A DNA stretch of 64,000 bases from Pannonibacter sp. XCT-53 (GCF_009915765.1 NZ_JAABLQ010000003.1:1-64000), one strand, 5' to 3'. Positions 51,101-59,197 are shown, counted from the stretch's first letter. Program-made: numbers and translations. The notes: generated by a model from the letters alone, not told the origin.

Positions 51101-51697
51101 ATGACGATCCTGACCAGCGTTTGCGTTTATTGCGGATCCAGCAACGGCCGCGACCCCCGGTATCTTGAAGCCGCAGACCAGCTCGGCAAGGCCATCGCTG
51201 CAGCCGGACTGACCTGCGTCTACGGTGGCGGCTCGATCGGGCTGATGGGCACCGTCGCCAGGGCAGCCCTCGATGCCGGCGGCCACGTGACCGGCATCAT
51301 TCCCCAGTTCCTCGAACAGCGGGAAGTGATGCTGCACGCCGTGTCGGATCTCATCGTCACCGAGAACATGCACGAGCGCAAGCGTCTCATGTTCGAGCGC
51401 TCCGATGCGTTCGTGGCGCTGCCGGGCGGCATCGGCACGCTGGAAGAGGTCGTCGAGATGATGACCTGGGCCCAGCTCGGCCAGCACCGCAAGCCGGTGC
51501 TTCTGGCCAACATCAACGGCTTCTGGTCACCGCTGCTCGAGCTGCTCGACCACATGCGGGCAGAGGCCTTCATCCGCACCGAGACCGAAGTCCCGTATCT
51601 CGTCGCGGACCGGATGGAAGACATCCTGCCGCTCTTGCAGGTCGCCGTGGGCAGCCACGCCCCCCGCCCGGCCGGAGCCCCTGTCACACGGCTCTGA
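51101..51697 (+). CDS. LOG family protein (TIGR00730, cytokinin riboside 5'-monophosphate phosphoribohydrolase-like)
   Basis: A 198-residue Rossmann-fold nucleotide hydrolase. It has CVYCGSSNG near the start, YGGGSIGLMG, and the LOG motif PGGIGTLEE at 108-116. Plant and bacterial LOG enzymes release a base from nucleoside 5'-monophosphates. In free-living alphaproteobacteria the true substrate is uncertain (AMP or a modified nucleotide). The ATG at 51101 is preferred over a GTG 15 codons earlier. A CtrA-like box lies 75 bp upstream. Confidence 0.9.
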   Translation: MTILTSVCVYCGSSNGRDPRYLEAADQLGKAIAAAGLTCVYGGGSIGLMGTVARAALDAGGHVTGIIPQFLEQREVMLHAVSDLIVTENMHERKRLMFERSDAFVALPGGIGTLEEVVEMMTWAQLGQHRKPVLLANINGFWSPLLELLDHMRAEAFIRTETEVPYLVADRMEDILPLLQVAVGSHAPRPAGAPVTRL

Positions 51698-51745
51698 ACC
51701 TGTCTCGAAACTGAGACGGTCCGCCCCGCCACCCGTGCGGGTTTG

Positions 51746-51764
51746 TTCTGACGTAACGTCAGAA
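51746..51764. promoter_or_regulatory. Perfect 9-1-9 palindrome, operator candidate
   Basis: TTCTGACGT, a single A, then ACGTCAGAA: perfectly symmetric over 19 bp. It lies 66 bp upstream of the PleD-like cyclase gene in an AT-richer promoter region. No T-run follows, so a terminator is unlikely. The cognate regulator is unknown. Confidence 0.6.
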
Positions 51765-51830
51765 AATAACGGAATTTTTGTCAATTGGCTGTAATCGTTC
51801 CGGCTGGAAATTGGGAGCAGGCGCAGTCGC

Positions 51831-53078
51831 ATGCAGACGATCCTATTGGTCGAGGACGCCACCTTCTTCGAGAAGGCCGCCCTCAAGAAACTGGCCGATA
51901 TCGGCGACTATGACGTCGTCATCGCCCGGGATTTCGCCGAGGCGAAGCGGATCCTGGAAACCGCCAGGCACATGCCTGACCTTGCCCTTGTCGACCTGAC
52001 GCTGCCCGATGCGCCGGACGGCGAGATCGTCGATCTCTGCATGGCGCACAAGCTGGCGACGGTGGTCTTCACCAGCCGCTTCGAGCCGCGCATCCGCAAC
52101 GCCATCCGTCAGAAGGGCGTGCTCGACTATGTGGTCAAGGACAGCCCCTCGAGCCTCGACTATCTCGGCGAACTCGTGCAGCGCCTGGGGCGCAACGCGT
52201 CGATCGGCGTGCTGGTGATCGACGATGCCTCGGTCGAGCGCAGCGTCATTTCCGACACCATCTCCCGGCACCGCTACAAGGTCTACCAGGCCCGCTCCTC
52301 GAACGACGGCATGGAGATGCTGGCGAACAATCCGGACATCCGGCTGGTGCTCGTGGACTATTTCATGCCCGACGAGGACGGCTTCGCCTTCCTCAAGGCC
52401 GTCCGGCGCAAGCATGGGCGCGAACAGCTTGCCGTGCTCGGCATGTCCAGCTCGGAGGATACGGAGAACCGCATCCGCTTCCTGAAGTACGGCGCCAACG
52501 ATTTCATTCACAAGAGCTGCCCGCCCGAGGAGCTGCTGCTGCGCATCTCGCAGAACCTCGATGTCATCGACCGGTTCGCCACCCTCAGCGACCGCAGCCT
52601 GCGCGACACGCTGACCGGGCTCTACAATCGCCGCTACCTTTACGGCGATGGCGTGCGGCGCTGCCAGGAGGCCGATGCTGCCAACCAGCCGACCTGGCTG
52701 GCGCTGATCGACGTGGATGAATTCAAGACGATCAACGACAGCCGCGGACACGGGGCCGGCGACGAGGCGCTGCTGCTGCTGGCAAGCGAGCTGAACCGGC
52801 TGACCGTGGAGAACGGCTTTGCGATCCGGATCGGTGGCGACGAGTTCTGTGCGGTGGTCGGCAGCCCGACGGAGGCTGAAGCCCATGCGCTGATCGAGGG
52901 CTTCCGCAAGCAGCTCGAGAACCGTGACGTGATCCGCGACGGTCACTGCTTCCGCATCACGGTCAGCATCGGGCTGGCGCGGGTGCACAAGGGCGACATC
53001 TCGGAAGCCCTGCGCGTTGCCGACACGTACCTCTATGCCGCCAAGAGCGCGGGCCGGAACCGGCTGGTCGCCTCCTGA
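51831..53078 (+). CDS. PleD-like response regulator diguanylate cyclase (REC-REC-GGDEF)
   Basis: A 415-residue soluble protein. REC1 carries the acceptor Asp55 (LVDLTLP), REC2 carries Asp176 (LVDYFMPDEDG), and a GGDEF domain has the intact RIGGDEFCAVV at 333-342. Phosphorylation-driven dimerisation to make c-di-GMP is expected from PleD. The RxxD inhibition site that PleD uses is not seen five residues upstream of GGDEF. The promoter region holds a 19-bp palindrome. No sensor kinase gene is adjacent. The family is clear; the cellular role is inferred. Confidence 0.92.
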   Translation: MQTILLVEDATFFEKAALKKLADIGDYDVVIARDFAEAKRILETARHMPDLALVDLTLPDAPDGEIVDLCMAHKLATVVFTSRFEPRIRNAIRQKGVLDYVVKDSPSSLDYLGELVQRLGRNASIGVLVIDDASVERSVISDTISRHRYKVYQARSSNDGMEMLANNPDIRLVLVDYFMPDEDGFAFLKAVRRKHGREQLAVLGMSSSEDTENRIRFLKYGANDFIHKSCPPEELLLRISQNLDVIDRFATLSDRSLRDTLTGLYNRRYLYGDGVRRCQEADAANQPTWLALIDVDEFKTINDSRGHGAGDEALLLLASELNRLTVENGFAIRIGGDEFCAVVGSPTEAEAHALIEGFRKQLENRDVIRDGHCFRITVSIGLARVHKGDISEALRVADTYLYAAKSAGRNRLVAS

Positions 53079-53127
53079 GGCAGGTCCGGTCGCCCGGCAG
53101 GACCGCCTTGGGTCCTGCGGCAACGGG

Positions 53128-53150
53128 AAAGCCCGCCACGTGGCGGGCCT
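53128..53150. terminator. Bidirectional terminator between cyclase and NifU-like genes
   Basis: Stem GCCCGCCA (53131-53138) / TGGCGGGC (53141-53148) flanked by AA and CTT, between converging genes. Confidence 0.65.
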
Positions 53151-53162
53151 TCCCCTGGCGCC

Positions 53163-53726
53163 TCAGATGGCGCGAACTTCCTCGACCTCGGGCACGAAAT
53201 GCCGCAGCAGGTTCTGGATGCCGTGCTTGAGCGTGGCAGTCGACGACGGGCAGCCGGAGCAGGCCCCGCGCATCGACAGGTAGACAACGCCTTCCTTGAA
53301 GCCCTTGAAGGTGATGTCGCCGCCGTCCTGGGCCACGGCCGGACGGACGCGGGTCTCGATCAGGTCCTTGATGACCGTGACGGTTTCGGCGTCGCCAGCC
53401 TCGAAGAACTCGTCACCGTCCTCCGCATCGCCGCCGGCGGCAGAGCCGAGGATGACGGGCTGCCCCGACATGAACTGCTCCATGATGGCGCCGAGGATGG
53501 CCGGCTTCATGTGCTGCCAGTCGGTGTCGTCCTTGGTGACGGTGATGAAGTCGTGGCCGAAGAAGATGGCAACGACGCCCGGCACGTCGAACAGCTTCTG
53601 CGCCAGGGGCGACACGGCCGCGTCCTCGGCGGACCGGAAGTCGCGGGTGCCTTCCGGCAGCACGACGCGTCCGGGCAGGAACTTCAGGGTCGCCGGATTC
53701 GGCGTCGCCTCGGTCTGAATGAACAT
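53163..53726 (-). CDS. NifU family iron-sulfur scaffold protein (Nfu)
   Basis: Carries or delivers Fe-S clusters. The 187-residue protein has an N-terminal Nfu_N domain (MFIQTEATPNPATLKFLPGR) and a C-terminal NifU domain with Cys156 and Cys159 in GACSGCPSS. The VRPAVAQDGGDI segment precedes it. This two-domain form resembles mitochondrial NFU1 and alphaproteobacterial Nfu. It stands alone, with a USP gene 186 bp further downstream. Confidence 0.95.
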   Translation of the reverse strand: MFIQTEATPNPATLKFLPGRVVLPEGTRDFRSAEDAAVSPLAQKLFDVPGVVAIFFGHDFITVTKDDTDWQHMKPAILGAIMEQFMSGQPVILGSAAGGDAEDGDEFFEAGDAETVTVIKDLIETRVRPAVAQDGGDITFKGFKEGVVYLSMRGACSGCPSSTATLKHGIQNLLRHFVPEVEEVRAI

Positions 53727-53867
53727 CGGTCTCGTCCTCAGTCGAACTGTGGGGGCAAGGTTTCCTCGACTGGCGGTAACGGCTGGTCGGACAGGCCCCA
53801 GATTGGAATGCTTGTAAACAAGATAGGCCCGTCTCGCAAAGGGTCAAGCGAAGATGGGGCCAGGGTT

Positions 53868-53921
53868 GCTGGTCCGGGGTCGCTGGTCCGGCCGACCGGT
53901 CAGGCCTCCCGGTCAGGCCAG
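53868..53921. repeat. 13/14-bp tandem repeat at the universal stress protein gene end
   Basis: Two 14-bp units beginning GCTGGTCCGG (53868, 53882) are followed by two 13-bp units beginning CCGGTCAGGCC (53896, 53909). The stop codon of the minus-strand USP gene (53915-53913) lies inside the last unit, and its neighbour repeats it. Confidence 0.7.
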
Positions 53922-54416
53922 AGCCGCGATGGCGTCATCGTCCAGATTGCCCGGAACGATGGTCACCGGGATCGGGAAATGCCCGGCCGCCTTCCCGGCA
54001 ATCTGGGTGACCAGCGGGCCGGGGCCTTCGGAACTCAGCCCCGCGGCCAGCACCAGGACCGCAATGTCATCATCGGACTCGATCAGCCGGACGATCTCGT
54101 CCGACTTGTTGCCCTCGCGGATCACGGTTTCCGGCTCGGTCCGGGCGACCGAGCGGACCCGGTCGGAGGCCTTGGCGAGCGTGGTCTCGGCCAGCTCCTG
54201 GGCCTCGGCCCGCATGATGTCCTCGACCCCCAGCCAATGCTGGAAATCGCCCGGGGCAATGACGAACAGAAGCACCACGACGCCGCCCGTCCGGGCGGCG
54301 CGCTTGGCGGCGTAAACGATGGCACGGTCGCATTCCGGGGTATCGTCCACGACAACCAGGAACTTGCGGCGGTGCCCTTCCTCGAAGCTTTTGCGGATGG
54401 CTACCATGGCGCGCAT
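53913..54416 (-). CDS. Universal stress protein
   Basis: A 167-residue UspA-fold protein. KFLVVVDDTPECDRAIVYAAKRAARTGG forms the first strand-helix unit and VLVLAAGLSSEGPGPLVTQI stands near the nucleotide loop. The full ATP-binding G2xG9xG(S/T) pattern is not obvious, so ATP binding is uncertain. The start at 54416 (MRAMVAIRKS) is tentative; a second ATG lies three codons in. It lies downstream of hslU by 127 bp. Confidence 0.86.
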   Translation of the reverse strand: MRAMVAIRKSFEEGHRRKFLVVVDDTPECDRAIVYAAKRAARTGGVVVLLFVIAPGDFQHWLGVEDIMRAEAQELAETTLAKASDRVRSVARTEPETVIREGNKSDEIVRLIESDDDIAVLVLAAGLSSEGPGPLVTQIAGKAAGHFPIPVTIVPGNLDDDAIAALA

Positions 54417-54543
54417 GCTGCCACCGCTCGGCGCGGGCCGCAAGCCGGCCGCGTCGACGCGGTTGTGCAGAAGGCAGCCGGACCGTCGACCCCAACCGTC
54501 GACCCGCGCGAGATGCCCGAGAGGCCGGGCAGGCTTCGCGCGA

Positions 54544-55848
54544 TCACAGGATGAAGCGCGAGAGATCGACGTTGCGGGCCAGCTCGCCGACATTGGTCCG
54601 GACATGCCCCGCATCGATGGTCACCACCCGCCCCGGCTGGTCCGGTGCCGAGTAGCTCACCTCGTCCAGGATCCGCTCCATGACCGTCTGAAGGCGCCGG
54701 GCGCCGATGTTCTCGACGCTTGCGTTCAGCTCCACCGCGATGGAGGCGATCTCGTCGATGGCATCCTCGGTGAAGGTCAGGTCCACCTCTTCCGTCTTCA
54801 GCAGGGCGACATACTGCTTGATCAGGCTGGCTTCCGGCTCGGTCAGGATGGCGCGGAAATCGTCCTTGGTCAGCGCCTTCAGCTCGACGCGGATCGGCAG
54901 GCGACCCTGCAGCTCTGGCAGGAGGTCGGACGGCTTGGCCACGTGGAAGGCCCCCGAGGCGATGAACAGGATGTGGTCCGTCTTGACGGGGCCGTGCTTG
55001 GTGGAAACGACGGTTCCCTCGATCAGCGGCAGCAGGTCGCGCTGCACGCCTTCGCGGGACACGTCACCGCCCACGCGGCCGTCACGGGCGCAGATCTTGT
55101 CGATCTCGTCGATGAAGACGATGCCCGAGTTCTCGACGATCGAGACCGCCTCGCGGACCACCTTCTCCTCGTCCAGCAGCTTGTCGGACTCCTCGGTGAT
55201 GAGGATCTCGTAGGACTCCTTGACGCTGACCCGGCGGCTCTTCGTCTGGCCGCCGAAGGCCTTGCCGAGCAGCTCGGAGACATTCAGCACGCCGACGCTG
55301 GCCCCCGGCATGCCCGGAACATCAAAGCTCGGCATCTGGGCATTGGCGCGGACCTGGATCTCGATCTCCCGGTCATCCAGCTCGCCGTCCCGGAGCTTCT
55401 TGCGGAAGCTCTCGCGGGTGGCAGGGCTTGCCGTTCCGCCGACCAGCGCGTCGAGGACGCGCTCTTCCGCCAGCACATGGGCCTTGGCCTTGACCTCCTG
55501 GCGGCGCAGGTCGCGCACCAGCGTGATGCCCGCCTCGACCAGATCACGGACGATCTGCTCGACATCGCGGCCGACATAGCCAACCTCGGTGAACTTGGTG
55601 GCTTCCACCTTCACGAACGGCGCGTTGGCCAGACGGGCGAGGCGGCGGGCAATCTCGGTCTTGCCGACGCCCGTGGGCCCGATCATGAGGATGTTCTTCG
55701 GCAGGACTTCCTCGCGCATCGGGCTTTGCAGCTGCTGGCGGCGCCAGCGGTTGCGCAGGGCGATGGCCACCGCGCGCTTGGCGTCCTTCTGCCCGACGAT
55801 GTAGCGGTCGAGTTCGGAAACGATCTCCCGGGGTGAAAAATTGGTCAT
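54544..55848 (-). CDS. hslU: ATP-dependent protease ATPase subunit HslU (ClpY)
   Basis: Unfolds substrates for HslV. The 434-residue AAA+ protein has FSPREIVSELDRYIVGQKDAKRAVAIALRNRWRR, Walker A GPTGVGKTEIARRLA, the GYVGRDVE pore loop, Walker B IVFIDEIDKI and the C-terminal sensor region GARRLQTVMERIL. The start has a GGGAGA ribosome site. It is separated from hslV by a membrane-protein gene with short gaps, so all three are probably co-transcribed. Confidence 0.97.
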   Translation of the reverse strand: MTNFSPREIVSELDRYIVGQKDAKRAVAIALRNRWRRQQLQSPMREEVLPKNILMIGPTGVGKTEIARRLARLANAPFVKVEATKFTEVGYVGRDVEQIVRDLVEAGITLVRDLRRQEVKAKAHVLAEERVLDALVGGTASPATRESFRKKLRDGELDDREIEIQVRANAQMPSFDVPGMPGASVGVLNVSELLGKAFGGQTKSRRVSVKESYEILITEESDKLLDEEKVVREAVSIVENSGIVFIDEIDKICARDGRVGGDVSREGVQRDLLPLIEGTVVSTKHGPVKTDHILFIASGAFHVAKPSDLLPELQGRLPIRVELKALTKDDFRAILTEPEASLIKQYVALLKTEEVDLTFTEDAIDEIASIAVELNASVENIGARRLQTVMERILDEVSYSAPDQPGRVVTIDAGHVRTNVGELARNVDLSRFIL

Positions 55849-55872
55849 CGTGTCAGCTTTCGGTCATCAGGG

Positions 55873-56964
55873 TCATTGGGCAGCGGGCACATGGCGCATC
55901 AGGCGCGTGCCGGCAAAAGGCGCAAGAAGGTGGCGGCGCACGGGAACCCAGGCGGACCCGAGCAGCAGGATGAAGCTCCCCAGCACCAGGAGCGCGATCG
56001 ACGTGCCGACCGTATCGGACACCTCGGCACTCAGCAGCAGCATGCTGATGGCAACGCCGAAATAGCCGAGCCCCGAGACGAGGATCGCCCGGCGGTCCAC
56101 CAGAACAGCCACCAGCGCCAGCACCACCACGAGGGAGAGCATCACCAGGGCCTGCAGGATGTCGCCCGCGCCGGCGCCCTCCAGCCCGGAGAGCATCAGC
56201 ATCAGCGTCGAATGCACCAGCAGGGGAGCTGCCAGGAAATGCAGCCAGAAGGCCTTGTCGCTCGTGATCGTTCGCCGGCTCAGGTCACGGCTGTCGAAAC
56301 GCATGGCAAGTGCGAAGGCGGCGAGACCGGCCGCAAGACCAAGCCAGGGCAGATGGTTGTCGACACGCAACGGATCGACCGCAGCCAGTATCGCAACGAG
56401 GCAGGACATCCCGCCGGCCGCGATCACGGCCACGCCCACCGGCACGTGGAAGCGCGCGTAATGGACGGCCGCGATGGCCGTCGCTGCCGCGGTCAGGAGC
56501 ACGAGCGGCAGCCCTTCGACCGCGCCCATGGCCCCGTTCCAGCTCGTCTGCGACCCGGGCAGGCGCGCCTCCATGAGCGCCGCCACACCGAAGACCAGCG
56601 CCAGCAGGGTGGCCGGCAGGAACAGCACGGACAGCACGAAGGAGGGCAAGGCGAGGCGCATCCGGCGGGCGAACACCTCGGACAGGCCCCAGATCACCAC
56701 GGCCTGGGCGGAAAAACCGAGAGCCCAAGTGTCCGAGAAGCCCATGAGGAAGAACAGGCCGCTCAGCAGGGTGAGGAGACCGATGGTGATGAAGATGTCA
56801 TGGAACCCGCGCACGAAGCGAAGCTCCTCGGCATCGATGCCCGACATCGACGGCTGCCGCAGGCCGTCCAGATAGGCCGAGAGGGCTTCCAGCTGCGGCG
56901 GCGAGAGGATGCCGGCGCGCATCGCACCTTGCAGATCCTCGCGTGTGAAGGCCTCGTTCGTCAT
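55873..56964 (-). CDS. Polytopic membrane protein encoded between hslV and hslU
   Basis: A 363-residue hypothetical protein. An N-terminal soluble stretch of ~65 residues (EAFTREDLQGAMRAGILSPPQLEALSAYLDGLRQP) resembles the short helical head of DUF2157-type membrane proteins. About ten hydrophobic helices follow, then a basic C-terminus. It lies 24 bp from hslU and 27 bp from hslV, inside their operon. I do not recognise a function; co-transcription suggests a link to envelope or heat stress. Family assignment is uncertain. Confidence 0.8.
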   Translation of the reverse strand: MTNEAFTREDLQGAMRAGILSPPQLEALSAYLDGLRQPSMSGIDAEELRFVRGFHDIFITIGLLTLLSGLFFLMGFSDTWALGFSAQAVVIWGLSEVFARRMRLALPSFVLSVLFLPATLLALVFGVAALMEARLPGSQTSWNGAMGAVEGLPLVLLTAAATAIAAVHYARFHVPVGVAVIAAGGMSCLVAILAAVDPLRVDNHLPWLGLAAGLAAFALAMRFDSRDLSRRTITSDKAFWLHFLAAPLLVHSTLMLMLSGLEGAGAGDILQALVMLSLVVVLALVAVLVDRRAILVSGLGYFGVAISMLLLSAEVSDTVGTSIALLVLGSFILLLGSAWVPVRRHLLAPFAGTRLMRHVPAAQ

Positions 56965-56991
56965 CCATGCGCACCCGGTGAAGGGCCAGGA

Positions 56992-57552
56992 TCAGCGGCT
57001 GCTGTCCAGGCTTTCGATGGTCAGGTTGCCGTTCGTGTAGACGCATATGTCGGCGGCGATGCCCATCGCCTTGCGCGCGATGGCCTCGGCATCCAGATCG
57101 GTGTCGACAAGGGCACGGGCCGCCGCGAGGGCAAAGTTGCCGCCCGAACCGATGCCCATCACCCCGCCTTCCGGCTCCAGCACGTCGCCGGTGCCGGTGA
57201 GGACCAGCGAGACATCCCTGTCAGCGACCAGCATCATCGCCTCGAGACGCCGCAGGTACCGGTCGGTGCGCCAGTCCTTGGCCAGCTCGACGCAGGCCCG
57301 CATCAGTTGGCCGGGATACTGTTCCAGCTTGGCTTCCAGCCGCTCGAACAGGGTGAAGGCATCCGCCGTTGCGCCCGCGAAGCCGCCGATCACGGCCCCC
57401 TTGGCCAGCGGGCGAACCTTGCGGGCGGTGTTCTTGATCACCGTCGGCCCGAGCGAGACCTGCCCGTCGCCGGCAATGACGACGCGTCCCCCCTTGCGCA
57501 CCATCAGGATTGTGGTGCCGTGCCAGGTGCCCATTCCGTGGTCTGAATTCAT
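56992..57552 (-). CDS. hslV: ATP-dependent protease subunit HslV
   Basis: Proteasome-like peptidase partner of HslU. The 186-residue precursor has the mature N-terminal catalytic threonine in WHGTTILMVRKGG and GDGQVSLGPTVIKNTARKVRPL. GFAGATADAFTLFERLEAKLEQ and IGSGGNFALAAARAL follow. The start at 57552 (MNSDHGMG) is chosen; an ATG six codons later is possible. A heat-shock-type promoter lies about 80 bp upstream. Confidence 0.96.
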   Translation of the reverse strand: MNSDHGMGTWHGTTILMVRKGGRVVIAGDGQVSLGPTVIKNTARKVRPLAKGAVIGGFAGATADAFTLFERLEAKLEQYPGQLMRACVELAKDWRTDRYLRRLEAMMLVADRDVSLVLTGTGDVLEPEGGVMGIGSGGNFALAAARALVDTDLDAEAIARKAMGIAADICVYTNGNLTIESLDSSR

Positions 57553-57632
57553 CTTGAACTGTCCGTTTCTGCTGCCCCGGCAATCCTGCCAAAGGCAAGC
57601 GGCGGCCACCCGGGCCGCCGCGTCGTTGCTCA

Positions 57633-57663
57633 CAATCTAGGGATCCATCCCGCCCGCGCCAAG
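57633..57663 (-). promoter_or_regulatory. RpoH (sigma-32) type promoter of hslV
   Basis: On the minus strand CTTG (57663-57660), an 18-bp spacer and CCTAGATTG (57641-57633). This matches the alphaproteobacterial heat-shock pattern CTTG-N17/18-CCTATAT with one or two differences, 81 bp before hslV. Pattern match by eye. Confidence 0.6.
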
Positions 57664-57696
57664 ACACCGTTTGAGGACGCAGGGCCGCGGGGCTGC

Positions 57697-58278
57697 TTAC
57701 CCCCGGCCGCGGGTCTCGGCCAGCAGGCGCTTGACCATGGCTTCAAGCGCGCCGGCGCTGCGCTCGTTCTTCAGGTCGCCCTTGGCGTCGAAGGCATCGC
57801 CTGCGCCCGGCACGGAGACCATTTCCGGCAGCACCAGGGCCCCGAGACCGACTTCCAGGATCGTGCGCATGCCGATGAGACCGCGGATGCCCCCCAGCGC
57901 CCCCGTGGAGGCCGCACCGATGGCGAAGACGCGGTTCTTGAAGGCCGCCGCCGGCGGTTCGCCCGGATCGTTGAGCCGGCTCAGCCAGTCCAGCGTGTTC
58001 TTCAGCAGGGGCGTGATCGCGGTGTTGTATTCGGGACAGGCGATGAAGACGCCCTGATGTTCCTGCATCAGGCGCTTCAGCTTGTGCGCGTGTTCCGGAA
58101 CACCCTTCTCCTGCTCCAGATCGCCGTCATAGATCGGCATCGGATAGTCGGCGAGCGAGATCCGGGTCACATCCGCGTCGCCGAGGGCCAGATGCTTGGC
58201 GACCAGCGCGGCCAGCTGGGTGTTGAAGGAACCGCTCCGGCTGGAGCCGGAAAAGACGAGAATTCTGGGATGGCGCAT
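57697..58278 (-). CDS. NADPH-dependent FMN reductase family protein
   Basis: A 193-residue flavodoxin-fold reductase. The FMN phosphate loop is ILVFSGSSRSGSFNTQLA at the start. It also has DYPMPIYDGDLEQEKGVPEHAHKLKRL and FIACPEYNTAITPLLKNTLDWLSR, typical of ArsH/ChrR/AzoR-like quinone or azo reductases. Physiological substrate unknown. It lies alone between hslV and the PmtA-like gene. Confidence 0.91.
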   Translation of the reverse strand: MRHPRILVFSGSSRSGSFNTQLAALVAKHLALGDADVTRISLADYPMPIYDGDLEQEKGVPEHAHKLKRLMQEHQGVFIACPEYNTAITPLLKNTLDWLSRLNDPGEPPAAAFKNRVFAIGAASTGALGGIRGLIGMRTILEVGLGALVLPEMVSVPGAGDAFDAKGDLKNERSAGALEAMVKRLLAETRGRG

Positions 58279-58359
58279 GGGAACTCCCCGAGGTGGGACC
58301 GCAGACCGGGCGGCACAGGAGCCAAACTGGGGCGATATCGATGAAAGTTCAATGACCCG

Positions 58360-58425
58360 GCCCGCGCCGGCAGCGGGCGCCCAGGCGCGGCATCCCCGCC
58401 GCGCGGGGCGTGTGCCGGCGCGGGC
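58360..58425. repeat. Cruciform-forming inverted repeat between PmtA-like and FMN reductase genes
   Basis: Perfect 13-bp arms (58360-58372 and 58413-58425, core CCCGCGCCGGCA / TGCCGGCGCGGG) enclose 40 bp that contain a second stem GCGCGG/CCGCGC. There is no T-run. It lies in a 213-bp gap with no gene. Confidence 0.6.
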
Positions 58426-58491
58426 AAGACCGCAAGGTCAGGGCAGACCGCCGTTGCGCAGGGCCGTGGCAGACCGTTCTCGCCCTGCGCG

Positions 58492-59106
58492 TCAGGCCGG
58501 GCGACGGTACACCCAGACGCGGGCCGGCGGCAGGTTGGCCCAGATCCAGTCGGTGCGGGCCAGGTCGAACAGGCCGGCTTCCGGCTTCACCGGCGGCACG
58601 AGGGCGTAGGAGAACTGGATGAACGGCGCGCCGGGCTCCAGCAGGTCCAGCGCCTCGAGGATCAGCGCACGCCGCTGCGCCACCGGCTTGGTGAAGAGCG
58701 GCAGGCCGGAGACGATGGCGGCCAGGCTGCCGGTGCGGATCTCGCTGTCGGGACCAAGGGTCTCGCGCAGCGAATAGGCATCGCCCTGGACGGTGGTCAT
58801 GCCGGGGTAACGCTGGCGCAGGAGATGGCAGAAGTCCGGGCTGTACTCGATGGCGGTCAGGTCCCGCTGCGCGACACCACGCTCGAAGATGGCCTTGGTG
58901 ACCACACCGGTGCCCGGTCCAAGCTCCAGATAGCGCCCGCCGGCGCGGACGGGAACGAAGGAGGCGATGCGTCGGGCCAGCTCCGGGCCGGACGGACTGA
59001 CCGCGCCCATGGTGAGCGGACTGTCGATCCAGCTGCGGAAGAACCGGAATTCGTCCTTCACCTTGTCCAGCAGGCTCTTGTGATCGAGTACCTTGTGAGC
59101 AGCCAT
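58492..59106 (-). CDS. PmtA-like phospholipid N-methyltransferase
   Basis: A 204-residue class I SAM methyltransferase. The N-terminal DKVKDEFRFFRSWIDSPLTMGAVSPSGPELARRI and SAM motif LELGPGTGVVTKAI (residues 60-73) follow the Sinorhizobium/Agrobacterium PmtA type, which methylates phosphatidylethanolamine to phosphatidylcholine. That substrate is inferred. The ATG at 59106 has AAAAGGACGG upstream; an ATG ten codons earlier lies in an inverted repeat and lacks a ribosome site. Confidence 0.84.
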   Translation of the reverse strand: MAAHKVLDHKSLLDKVKDEFRFFRSWIDSPLTMGAVSPSGPELARRIASFVPVRAGGRYLELGPGTGVVTKAIFERGVAQRDLTAIEYSPDFCHLLRQRYPGMTTVQGDAYSLRETLGPDSEIRTGSLAAIVSGLPLFTKPVAQRRALILEALDLLEPGAPFIQFSYALVPPVKPEAGLFDLARTDWIWANLPPARVWVYRRPA

Positions 59107-59126
59107 CGGTTCCGTCCTTTTTACGA

Positions 59127-59147
59127 TGGTTTCCATCTAGGAAACCA
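59127..59147. promoter_or_regulatory. Inverted repeat before the PmtA-like gene
   Basis: TGGTTTCC-ATCTA-GGAAACCA: perfect 8-bp arms around 5 bp, 21 bp upstream of the start. The size and position fit a repressor operator. Confidence 0.5.
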
Positions 59148-59197
59148 AGCGTGGCCATTTCAAGACCAGACTTGCATCACGCTTGCGTCACCGCGCG

